Source of the DNA: Symbiodinium natans
Taxonomy: Eukaryota; Sar; Dinophyceae; Suessiales; Symbiodiniaceae
DNA: 64,000 nt
NCBI GenBank assembly: GCA_905221605.1
Contig: CAJNDS010002590.1
Location: 298,918-362,917, forward strand
Direction of reading: 5' to 3'
Made by a program: the position numbers and the translations under genes. The stretch's first letter is position 1. Every line of letters begins with the position of its first letter. Below, in pieces: positions 52,623 to 63,900 of this stretch. The notes under the pieces were generated by a model. The model was not told the origin of the DNA, did not search any database, and saw nothing but the letters and a program-made list of their open reading frames with translations.

Positions 52623-52880
52623 TCAGGCCCCCCACCCCATATTGAAAGGCATCCCAAAAACAAGGGCCTCTAATGAGTCTAACGCCCTAACCGCATGAGC
52701 CCTAAAGTCCCTGAGCAAATAATTAATGCCCAATTGTGTTGATGTCCGTGCGACGATGGTTCTTCCGCTGAAGATGAGACCAACTGTCTCAGGCCAGGCC
52801 CCCAAAAGGTGCTCACAAACCCTAAGAACCCCAACGCTGATGGTGGATTCTACGGATTCTTGAAGAGATTGGAGCTCCAT
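52623..52880 (-). CDS. Possible exon, unknown
   Basis: From an ATG at 52,880: MELQSLQESVESTISVGVLR, later SGRTIVARTSTQLGINYLL and a stop at 52,623. Protein-like, but three TTAGGG-like heptads lie inside it in frame, so part may be repeat-derived. No family is recognised. Confidence 0.3.
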   Translation of the reverse strand: MELQSLQESVESTISVGVLRVCEHLLGAWPETVGLIFSGRTIVARTSTQLGINYLLRDFRAHAVRALDSLEALVFGMPFNMGWGA

Positions 52881-53369
52881 GCTTTGCTGGTGCTAATTCT
52901 GAGTAAACCCAGGGTTTAAGGTTTAGGGTTCAGGCGTTAGAGTTCAGGGTTTGAAGTTTAGGGTTCAAGGTTTCGGGTTAAGGAGTTAGGGTTTTAGAAC
53001 AAGCGCCCGACTTCAGGAGTCGGGCAATGAGGTGGCCAGGCTTCGCCTCGGGTCGGTGAGTTGCTGAGGTTTAGGGTTTAGGGTTTAGGGTTTAGGGTTT
53101 AGGGTTTAGGGTTTAGGGAAACTGGCAGCAAGAACTGCAAAGTGGTCATGGCTACGTTTCCCCAAGCTGCGGTTGAAAAAACAACCCGGAACTCAAACAC
53201 TGTGAGTTGTCAGGCATGACTGCAATCTTAAAGCTCTAGACTGCAAGCTGACTGTCAACGTTACCAGATGTTGAGCAACTGGATCGTCTCGAAGCCCACC
53301 TCCTTCTGTTGCTGAGATCCAGACGGATCTTTTCCAGGGAGGGAGATTCTCGACTGGCGAGGACACCTG

Positions 53370-53530
53370 ACCCAGAGACGAAGAAGCAGAGAGACGAAGA
53401 AGCAGAGAGACGAAAAAGCACGGAGACGAAGAAGCACAGAGACGAAGAAGCAAAGAGACGAAGAAGCAGAGAGACAAAGAAGCAGAGAGACGAAGAGGCA
53501 GAGAGACGAAGAAGCAGAGAGACGAAAGAG
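53370..53530. repeat. 16-bp GACGAAGAAGCAGAGA minisatellite
   Basis: About ten units of AGACGAAGAAGCAGAG with point variants. Both-strand ORFs across it (Lys/Glu or Leu/Ser/Phe) are repeat artefacts. Confidence 0.9.
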
Positions 53531-54720
53531 CTTTTTAAAAGTTGAAACTATTAAAACTACTAAAACTATTAAAACTTAAAAAAGGAAAAGGTCTGGCCTG
53601 GAGATTCCCGAACTTTTAAAACTTTTAAAACTATTAAAACTATTAAAACTATTAAAAAGGCTTCTTTTTAATAGTTTTAATAGTTTGGGAGGCTTTTTAA
53701 AAGTTGAAACTATTAAAACAATTAAAACTATTAAAACTTTAAAAAAGAAAAAGGCCTGGCCTGGAGATTCCCGAACTTTTAAAACTTTTAAAACTTTTAA
53801 AACTATTAAAACGATTAAAACTATTGAAAGGCTTCTTTTTAATAGTTTTAATAGTTTGGGAGGCTTTTTAAAAGTTCTAACTATTAAAACTATTAAAACT
53901 AATAAAACTATTAAAACTATTAAAAGGAAGCCTTTTCAATAGTTTTAATAGTTTTAATAGTTTTAATAGTTTTAATAGTTTTAATAGTTGTAATAGTTTT
54001 AATAGTGTTAAAAGTTCAGGAATCTCCTGGCCAAGGCCGTTTCTTTTTAATAGTTTTAATAGTTTGGGAGGCTTTTTAAAAGTTGAAACTATTAAAACTA
54101 TTAAAACTTTAAAAAGGAAAAGGCCTGGCCTTGAGATTCCCGAACTTTTAAAACTAGTAAAACTAGTAAAACTATTAAAGCTATTAAAACTATTAAAACT
54201 AATAAAACTACTAAAAAGGCTTCTTTTTAATAGTTTTAATAGTTTAGGAGGCTTTTTAAAAGTTCAAACTATTAAAACTATTAAAACTATTAAAAGGAAG
54301 CCTTTTAATAGTTTTAATAGTTTTAATAGTTGTAATAGTTTTAAAAGTTCTAATGGTTTTAAAAGTTCAGGAATCTCCTGGCCAAGGCCGTTTCTTTTTA
54401 ATAGTTTTAATAGTTTGGGAGGCTTTTGAAAAGTTGAAACTATTAAAACTATTAAAACTTTGAAAAGGAAAAGGCCTGGCCTGGAGAACTTTTAAACCTT
54501 TTAAAGCTTTTAAAACTATTAAACCTAATAAAACTATTAAAACTATTAAAACTATCAAAAAGGCTTCTTTTTAATAGTTTTAATAGTTCGGAAGGCTTTT
54601 TAAAAGTTGAAACTATTAAAACTATTAAAAAAGCTTCTTTTAAAAGTTTTAGTAGTTTAGGATGCTTTTTTGAAAGTTCAAAACTATTAAAACTATTAAA
54701 ACTTTAATACAAAAAGCAGC
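53531..54720. repeat. Higher-order ACTATTAAA foldback array
   Basis: Nine-base ACTATTAAA units and their complement alternate in blocks. GGCTTTTTAAAAGTTGAAAC, AAAAGGCCTGGCCTGGAGAT and GGCTTCTTTTTAATAGTTTT mark a higher-order unit repeated about seven times with variation (starts near 53,531, 53,693, 53,867, 54,070, 54,248, 54,424, 54,595). Adjacent blocks can form long AT-rich hairpins. No gene. Confidence 0.9.
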
Positions 54721-54749
54721 CATGTCAAATAGTACATAGAGGTTCCTCT

Positions 54750-54968
54750 TACATATATATATATAAATATGTATATATACACAGAAAAAATAAAGACAGA
54801 TCATCTAAACCCTCCTTGTAATTGTATATATATATATATTTATTTATTTATATTTCTATTTGTATTTATATTTATACACATATTTATATATGTTGAGAAA
54901 TTATATAATTATATGAATATACATGTGTGTACATATATATATATATACATACATATATATATATATAC
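54750..54968. repeat. TA-rich microsatellites
   Basis: TATATA, TTTATA and CATATA runs. Confidence 0.9.
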
Positions 54969-55070
54969 GGGCGGTTGTCAAAATTATGATCCCTTTTGGG
55001 GTACCCTAAATATTCGGTGCCGTATTATAATAGGGATCCAAAAAGGAACCGTGATTTTGACAACCACCCA
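54969..55070. mobile_element. MITE-like foldback element, family F copy 2
   Basis: CGGGCGGTTGTCAAAATTAT at the left, GTGATTTTGACAACCACCC at the right, with inner GATCCCTTTTGGGG/CCAAAAAGGAACC. Flanked by TATA repeats. Confidence 0.75.
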
Positions 55071-55079
55071 TACATATAT

Positions 55080-56330
55080 ACACACATAACCCTTAACCCT
55101 CAACCCTAAAGGTTTAGGGTTTAGGGTCTAGGGTTTAGGGTTTAGATTTTAGGGTTTAGGGCTGAGGGTTTAATTAAGGTTTAACATTACGGTTTTATTA
55201 GGGTTTAATCAATTAGGGTTTAGTTAGGGTTGAGGGTTTAATTAGGGTTTAATTAGGGTTTAGGATTTAGGGTTTAGGGTTTAGGGTTTAATTAGGGTTG
55301 AAGGTTTAGGGTTTAGCCTTAATTAACCCTCAACCCTCAACCCTAAACCCTCAACCCTCAATCGTAATTAAACCCTAAACCCTAACAAATTAATGTTAAA
55401 CCCTCAACCCTAATTCAACCCTCAAGCCTCATTAAACCCTAAACCCTCAACCCTAAACCCTCAACCCTGAACCCTAATTAAACCCTCAACCCTAAACCCT
55501 CAACCCTAAACCCTAAACCCTCAACCCTCACCCCCTAAACCCTCAACCCTCAACCCTAATTAATTAATGTTACACCCTCAACCCTAACCTCAAGCCTAAT
55601 TAAACCCTATAATTGAACCCTCAACCCTAATGTACTCAACCCTCAACCCTCAACCCTAATTAAACCCAAAAACCTCAACCCTAAACCCTCAACCCTAAAC
55701 CCTCAAACCGAATTAAACCCTCAACCCTAAACCCTAAACCCTCAACCCTAACCCTCAACCCTAAACCCTAAACCACCCCCCTCCCCCCCCCTCCAGATCT
55801 GGCCTCGGCCAGATAAAAGAGAGATCAGATACCAGATCTCAGCAGATCCTGCCCAGAAGGAGGGATTAAAAGGGTTTAGGGAAAGTTGGTTTAGGGTGTA
55901 GGGTTGCATTGGTGTTTAGTTAGGGATGAGGATTCAGAAAGGTTCACCCATCGGGTTAAACCCTAAACCCTAAACCCTAAGTAAACCCTAATTAAACCCT
56001 TATTAAACCCTTGTTGCCTCGACCGGAGCAGGGTTCAGAGATGCACCAGCCAGAGTCGCAGAGACCTGTCAGGGTCCCGAACAAAACCAGATTTAGGTTG
56101 TGGGGTTTAGGGTTTAGAGTTTAGGGTTTAGTTAGGGGGTTTAAACCCCAAACCCAAAACTTGAAAGGGCCTCAGCCAGAGGGGGCAGCAGACGAGCCCA
56201 GAGCTGCCAGCTGGGGGCGCATGTATGCGTCCGGCCACCAGACCTGAAAAAGGGCTCACAATACTACCCAATAAACCCAAATTAACTAAACCCTAAACCC
56301 TAAACACTCCAAAGCCCTGAGCCCTCAATC
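55080..56330. repeat. Telomere-type repeats with AATTAA spacers
   Basis: TTTAGGG and CCCTAAA/CCCTCAA units separated irregularly by TTAATTA or AATTAA. It is first TTTAGGG-oriented (55,108-55,315), then CCCTAAA-oriented (55,316-55,775). Islands at about 55,790-55,860, 56,020-56,095 and 56,165-56,250 are unique, CAG-rich and unassigned. Confidence 0.85.
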
Positions 56331-56334
56331 CCAG

Positions 56335-56390
56335 GCCTGGTCGACCAGGTTGGCCCAGCTTCTCTGGTTAAAGGCAGCCAGATCACGGAG
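56335..56390 (+). CDS. Putative exon with canonical splice sites
   Basis: CTCAATCCCAG precedes and GAG|GTAAGT follows an open LVDQVGPASLVKGSQITE. The donor is consensus. CCCTAAA-type repeat lies upstream and TTTAGGG-type about 35 bases downstream. Product unknown. Confidence 0.45.
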
Positions 56391-56735
56391 GTAAGTTTGA
56401 TGTTGTTTCATGTCGACCAAGCCTAGGATGAGGGTTTAGGGTGTAGGGTTTAGGGTTTAGGGCTTCATTAATTAATTCGGGCTTAATTCGAGTGTTATTG
56501 GGGTTCAGGGTTGAATTGGGGTCTTGCATAAAACCCTTGTTTAGAAAGGCAAAAAGAGACCTGTACCAGACAAGAAACAGCTCCGGAGCCAGAGGGTCCA
56601 ATCACCCACCTCCTGGCCAGAGTTGAGGGCTTTGCGAGCCAGAAACACATAACCCTAGTTAAACCCTAATTAAACCCGAAACCCTCATCAACCCCTCAAC
56701 CCTGATTAACTAAACCCTAAGATACACTAGACTGT

Positions 56736-56822
56736 TCAGAATCCCAGAAGCAGATTGTAGGCCCACCGGCAGTTGTCGTTGATGCGGTGCAGCATGTCCA
56801 TCGGCAGATCCTCCAGGGTCGA
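56736..56822 (-). CDS. Putative terminal exon
   Basis: On the minus strand the frame reads STLEDLPMDMLHRINDNCRW and AYNLLLGF, then stops. It is clearly protein-like. Acceptor may be CCCTGGAG within the first codons. CCCTAAA-type repeats lie on both sides. Product unknown. Confidence 0.45.
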   Translation of the reverse strand, partial: STLEDLPMDMLHRINDNCRWAYNLLLGF

Positions 56823-57482
56823 GATTCAGGAAAAGAACCCAAACCCTAAACCCTAAACCCTCAACCCTATTAAACCTAAACCCTAGTTATTTAGGGACAC
56901 TTAGGGACTCTATAGGTCCTCTTGGACGCCAGAGTACAGCAACTCATTTTGGCACACGAACAGGGCCAGATAGCCTCGGATTCAACTACCAAACCCTTCA
57001 CTGTAAACCCTAGTTAAGCCCAAACTTAACCACAGCAGAACCCCACCATGCTGTCCAATGACAGATGTGCTCCCACATGCGCAGATTGCCTCCAGGGACA
57101 ACCTCACTAAACCCTAACTAAACCTAAACCCTAACCCGTAAAAACCCAAACTAAACCCTAAACCCCAAATCCAAAAATGGCCAAGGCACCGCCACAGAGC
57201 AGGAAGCGCTCCATCTCGCCCCGGATTCGGGACGAGAGCACGGAGCGCCGAGAGTACCCAGCCTCGGATGCAGCAGACTTATGGGTTTAGGGCTTAGGGT
57301 TTCATTAGGGTTTAAGGTTTCAGTAAGGTTTAGAGAAAAAACAGTACTTAAGGACAGGGTGCAGAGTGCACCCAGCCGCGGCCGTCCCGGCCAGTGTCGT
57401 AGATCCAGAGCTCGTGGGCCAGAGCCCTCAGCAGGGTCTTCATGCTACACTAAACCCTAAACCCCCAAACCCTAATTAAACC

Positions 57483-57769
57483 TGTTGATGGCTCAAACAG
57501 GTCCCCAGCGAAGAGCACCCCTTCGATGTGGACTGAGTCCTCCTCCGAAATCTCGAACCTTGTATTCTTTGCCGAAGAAAACCTCCGAAACTCCAATCGC
57601 CCAAAGTCTCCCAGACTGCACAGCGCAGAGCGGCCTATGGCTTTTCTCTCAGCTAGCGAACACGCTCGGACTCAGAAGAGAAGAAAGAACAAAAGCAAGC
57701 TGACAAGTGCTATACAAAGCCAGACTTACAAATCTTTCTTGAAAGCTATGTGTTTGCGGTGCATGCAGC
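57483..57769 (-). repeat. Candidate 3' LTR of the copia element
   Basis: Telomere-type repeat stops abruptly at TGTTGATGG on the plus strand (57,483). On the minus strand a purine tract GGAAGGGGC is followed by TGCATGCACC, so a TG...CA segment of 287 bp with a polypurine tract is possible. The other LTR is outside the window, so this cannot be verified. Confidence 0.35.
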
Positions 57770-57945
57770 CCCTTCCAAGCACATCCCTACTGAGTGCTTC
57801 AAGCATGTTCGGGTTATGTACTCGTGCTGCATGCCTTTGAACCACAAGTCGGAAAAGAAGAAGCGAAGCACCTGGGCAAAGGGCTCGTGGAGGGTCTGGA
57901 CATTCAACACTCCTCCTTGAAAAAGCCGCCAGGCGCCTTTCACTA

Positions 57946-60900
57946 CTACCCATTTCGTGTCTTCCTCCCGAGACAATGCCTACAAGGAGTCTTCGCAGTA
58001 ACACCCAAGGGTTGATGGAGGCCGGCACGACAATGGATATCATCATGGATAGTCTTCCCTTTGGGAGTCATGTATGCATGCTCGTCAACCCCAAAGACAA
58101 GGACGGGCTCAGTTTGAACCGCAACCGAAACCCCCCTAACACCCCTCTCAACCCCGGCATGGCGCACAGGCGAGGTACCCTCGGCAGGGCGGGCAGGCGT
58201 TGGAGGAAGTGGATGAGGCGGTGGAGGTCGTGGAACAGGAGCGCGAAGCCATGGATTATCCCCAGATGCACAGGCAGAGCCCTGAGGTGAATCACACGGC
58301 GGCGGGGGCGGAGGCGTTTGTTTTCGCCTGTGTCTCCTCCTTGCTTGCATCTCGATGCTTGTGGTGGATGATGTGTCAGGGGATGGCAATTCCCTTTCAA
58401 GGGCTTGAGCCACAGCTCGCTGCAGCTTCTCTTCCCGGCGGGAAAGGGCCTTGACTACGGGCCTGGTCTCAACCCTACGGTAAACTCCCCTACCTACACC
58501 CTTTAGGCATTCCCAAACCCCAAGTGCAGCTATCACTACAACCACTAGTGCAACATACAGCCATGTGTCATCCGAGACCCCGGGCGGATCCTCATGCACA
58601 AGTGGTGGTGGAGGCGGAGGTGCTTGGCCTTCATGCTGCTCTTGACCGTAAATCACCCCAGCATACGACATCAGCAATGCCACCCATGCTGCTAAACCTT
58701 GCGAACACCCAGAACCCTGGAGGCATTGCACACTGGCGGTTGGCTCCTCACTCTCCCTTGTCAAGCCTATCAGTATGCTCAGGTCTCTCAGGCGAGCACT
58801 CGAAAGAGCCTTAGTGAGGATATCGGCACACTGAATGTCCCCCGGACAGTGGGATAGGGACATCCCCTGCTCGACAAGTTGGCGCAAGGCAGCTGCGCGT
58901 ACCTTAAGGTGTCTTGTCCTCTGGCTGGACGACCCCTCCGCTAGGGCAATAGCGGCGGTAGAGTCACAACGGAGGTGAAGTGGCGACATGTCATTGGTGA
59001 CATCCTGAAGTGAGGCAAGGAAGGATTGGCCCAAGATAGCCCCTTCGCTTAGGGTCTGGAGTTCCGCTTCCGCCGTGGAGACGGAGATTAGGGGCAACTT
59101 GGTGGCTTTCCAAAACACCGTGGCTCCCCTGTACTTAATTAGTACCCCACCGAAGCTGTGAGCTCCTTCCGGAGCGAAGCTTGCATCAGTGAAAACCTGA
59201 ACACCTCCATGGGGATCGGAAACCCTAAGTTCCAACCGGACATTCTTCGTGGCTGCGAGGAACTTGAGGAGGCGCTGGCCTATTTCGCAAACTCTTTCCG
59301 GACATTTCGAGGTGTTGCAGCACATGGTGTGCACCAGGTAGGAAATATCTGGCCTGCTGCGTTGACTGATCCATAGCAATTCTCCTGTGATTTTCTGCGC
59401 ACGCTTCAGGGCATCAGCGCCTGCAGGTTCGTTTGGAAAATCATGGAGGAGTTCCTTCGGGCATGCAACCAAGCTAGGGTGACCAGAAAACCCATGCGCA
59501 TGCAACACTTCCTCGATGTAGGCAGTCTGCTCCAGGGAGAAGCCCGGCTCCTTGCCGGGGGCCTTGGGAAGTGGTCGTATGTTCACCCCAAGGAACTTTA
59601 GGGGCTCCTCCTCAGTTGCCTGCTTAAGCGGATCCAGTTCCCAACCCAAGGATGTCCTGATGTAGTCGTAGATGGCTCGAGCTCTTGACTCAGTCGTGAG
59701 AAAGAGCACGTCGTCGACGTAGAGGATCATCAGACCCAGCGTCTCACCCCCCACCCCTTTGATGCGAAGGATGTTAGCATCGACCTGGCCCTGTTCCAGG
59801 GTTAGGAGCTCCCCTGTGGTCGGATCCACTGTCTTGACCCCCTTCAAAGCCTGGTCGCGGTATTCGGACCACCATCGTGGACTCTCCCTTAATCCGTATA
59901 TTGCTTTACGGATCACCCAGTACTCGCCCTCCTCGGCGAGGGCGAGGTCCCTCAGGATTTGCGGAGGCCTCAAGATGTATTTTCGTCCCTTCGCCTGTGA
60001 TCCTAAAGGTGCAAGGAGGAACGCTGTGGCCACATCGGTGCCATAGGCACCCCACTGGTTGTGGGATGCCTCGACGAGCGCGGCCCGCAGTCCTTCGACT
60101 GCCACGCCCGACGCGTAAAGGTCGTCGGCGTCCGTAAAGCCGGATTCATTTCCGCAAGCGACAAGCCGAGCCTTTCGACGGTAGGGTTCGTCCTGTTTTC
60201 CCGGCTTCACCGTACATACTCCCTTGGCGTGGAGCACAGTGCTTTCAGGATCATTAAGCAACTCAGCTGCCCTTTTCCCGGAAACCCTTTCTATCGCACC
60301 CTTGCCAACAAGTGACTCAAGTTCCTTCTTGAAAGCCTGAAACCAATGGTGCTTATGGCGCCGCACCTCGGCAGGCGCCACGGTGTGAGTGGTTTCGAGA
60401 GGCCTTCCTTGCAGAGCTTCCAGCCTGCCCTCCATGTCATGGGTGTAAAGCTCGGCCTTGCAAGCCTGGACCTCGGAGACATGTGGCACCTGGTCTACCT
60501 CTTTAGGAAACTGAACACCTTGCTGAAGGATGATGTAGGCAGGCGAAAGCAAGGCAGCTGGGATCCGGCTCGAACATGAGGAATGCGCATTGGCCAGAGG
60601 GGGTTCTTCAAGGTCTTCGTGGTCATGCAGGGCCATTCGGATCACCGGAGTCTCAAGCGTTGACTCCTCCTGGGCTTCCTCATCAGGGTGACGGTCTGAA
60701 AGGCCCAGGACATCACAGCGGTGTCTGGCGAAGGTTCTCAGGGCCAGGCGAGCGACGATGGGATGCAACCCATTCCGATTCCAAAAGTACCCCCGAACCA
60801 TATCATCGAACGTGTTGTTGGCATATTCGATGTCACTAGGTCGCGCCACCAAATCCGCCTCGGAACCAAGCTCCTCAGCAAGTCGCAGAACCTCAAGCGG

Positions 60901-63900
60901 AATTGGGGTCCACTGCTGGATCTCATCGAATGCCTCTTGGGCCGGTGCTTCGATGATAGCTGGTGTCACCCGAGGATCTGGTCGTCCTTCTGGCGGTTCG
61001 GACGACCCGGCCGTGGCATCATCAGAAACATTGGAAGCTCGTTCCTCCGCTGCTCTCTGATGCCTTCTTTGCCGGATCTCCTGGATGAAGGTAGGTCGTG
61101 AACCATTTCCTCCAATGGCTCGTACCCCAGCCTGAGCCGGGGTCGCAGGTGTTGGACCACTAGGACGTGCATCAGTGGTGGGCCCTTGCTCAAGATTCCG
61201 CAGAACCAACTCACGGAAAAGTCTGGTTTCCACGAGAGACCAGCCTTCCTCCAGCAAGTCTTCTGGGTACACATAAAGCATGTCCCTTGCAACCTCAACT
61301 CCCAAGGCCTCTAACCCCTCTACTCGGTGTTGGAGGTTTAGGGTAACCAGGGCCCTAACTAAGTCGGGGTCATTGATGGCACCAAGCCTGTCAGGTAGCT
61401 CGATGCCCTCTTCAGGAGTTGAGCCAAGCGAGGACACTTGAATCGAGGCTTGGGTGGAACCTGTTCCCGATATGCCAGAGGTAGCGGCACTGTCGCCTTG
61501 CAGGTCGGAAGCAAGTTCTCCCGAGCTCGAGGATGTCCCTCCTCCTTGGATCATTGCAATCCTCACCGGTGAGGGCACAGGGAACCCAAAACCTCTAAGG
61601 GCATCAGAAAGGTCACGGTCCCATCCCAGTGGTGTGAAACCCGCAATGACCCAATCTGAACTTGCAGGCACGGCATGCCAGTTTCTGGCATTGAAGGTGA
61701 CAGCCCCTTCCAGAAACTGAACCTCCCTCCCGGCTAAAACCCTTTCGGAAGTAACCTTGACCTCGCTTTCCTCTTGCTTTCCTCCTCCAAAGACCGGGTT
61801 AGAGTCTTGAGTACTCTCAACCCACAAGGTAGGGCACTTCACATGGACGGCATGGTTCCAAGACCCAATCTCGTTTTGAAGGTCACGATGAGGAGAGACC
61901 TCTCGCGCGCGGAACACAGCAAGGGCAACCCATGTGGGAGGAGTTCCGGACGGATGCTCACAGTCTCCGAGAGAGTGTTGCAGAAAGGCATTGAGGTATC
62001 GGGTAAGCTCGGGCCTCTCCCCTGTCGCCAAGGTAATCCCCTTGTTGATGGACCCCCTAGCATAAGCCCCAAAGGTGCAACCCGAAGCAACGCCCCGAAT
62101 CCTTTGATGGCTGGCGGAGGGACGAATGTTGAGGGCCTCATTCAGGAGGGTAGCGACTTCACCAGGAGAGAAGGACAAGGCTTCTCGCAGGCTTCTCGCT
62201 TTCTCTTCTAAGGGCTGGACAACCGTGATGCGTTTAGCCATCTTGGTCTTGCCAGTAATCTTCCTTCTAGGCGCAGGGACAGGAGGCTCCGCTGGATCTG
62301 TGCTAAGGTGAAGTGGGTCAGGGCGAACTCTAAGGCCTTCTGCAAAGGGACTTGGTTGGTCGACCTCAGGTGGCTCTTCGGTTCCTATCCTTCCACCCGG
62401 AGACTTACCTACAACCCGATGTGCAGGCTCTTCTAACCCCTTACTATCAGGGAGCGGCAGCGGCTCGACCTCAGGCGGCTCTTCAACCCCTATCCTTACA
62501 CCCGGAGACTTACCTACAACCCGAGGTGGTTGGCTCTTAGTTCCATCGAGACGAGGAATCTCTTCCGGGCTTAGTGGTGCAGGCGGCGGCTCTTCAACCC
62601 CCAACCTAACACCCGGAGTCTTTCCTACAACCCGACGTACTGGTGGTTGGTATCGTTCTTCGGAAGGCTCTGTTGGCACGACATATGAAGGAATGTCGTC
62701 TTGCTTGGACTCGGACCCAAAGTCGGCAGCAACGCCAGGCATATCCAGGACTTCTTTCTCGGGATCGACTGGGTTTGCCCGGATGTTCCGGACCGTCACA
62801 AGTTTCCCCTCATCATTCAAGACAACATGCCCATCGGTAACGATGTTGGACGGTGACAGGTATCGCCCCTGGGACCAGGGATTCCAGGGCTTCAGGTTGC
62901 CAGGAAGGACAGGCCTCTTAAACAGCACTCGTTGCCCGAAGTAGGCCGGAGGTGATGTTCCCAGTACTCGGTGTTGATGCAAGGAAGCAGCATACTGCAT
63001 CGCCGAGGGCCAATGGATGACAGGGAGATCTGCACTGCTCAGGAGCGTGCGCGCCCTCTGTTTACTCCATCCCACGATCCTCTCGGCGAGTCCGTTCCCC
63101 TTATGGTCGTGAGGCTCGGACATACTCACACGGATGGAGCGCTTAGAACACCATTCCTTCAACCCTTCGGAGAGGAATTCTCTTCCTTGGTCGGTGTGCA
63201 AAGAACGAACGGGTAGACCGATGCGCTCTATTTCGGAGATGATGGAGTGGATGGCAGGCAGGATGGCCGTGAAGTGTTTCGAGGGAATCGGGCGGACAAA
63301 ACGAAGGACGGTTTGAGGTACAGGGCTTTCCAGCTGTTTGACAGTCGTTCGCAAGGCCTCTTCATCCCACAGACCCCCTTCCTCCTCCTCTTCAACTTCC
63401 ACGGTCACGGTATCCAAGGTGGATGATATCTCAGGCGCCCCTTCCTCCTCCTCTGGCCAGGAGAAAACGTCTTGGACTTCCTCCTCCAGACGGTGGTCCT
63501 CCTCGGCAGGACTGACATCATGCTCAGGAATTGGAGGGATTCCTCGAAGGTCCTTGCCCTCCTTGGCCATTTGATCAAGCAGATCCTTGGCGAAGAGATC
63601 CTCGATGGATTTCCTGGCGCCGATCCAGCCTCCCTTCTCCAAAAGCTCCGACGGTGCCCTGTAGGCCGCCACCAAGGCATATCTGTGTCGAGGTCGGGAA
63701 GCGATACAATCTTCCGAGAGCCCCTTCTCGGGCAACGGACCGAGAAGGTCACAAGACAAGGCAAAAGATGCCGGGGCCTTAACCTTCCGATGTTGGAGGC
63801 CAACCCCGCTCCCGAGGATGCACGCCTTGCAGTCGCGGCGATAGGGGAGGTGGCCGCTCAAGATGTGTTGACGCCACTCCTCCTCTTCCTTGCTCACGGC

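Noticed and set aside
57485-57840. Plus-strand ORFs of 72 and 104 residues
   Set aside because: They lie in the candidate LTR and 3' region of the copia element and have no supporting features.
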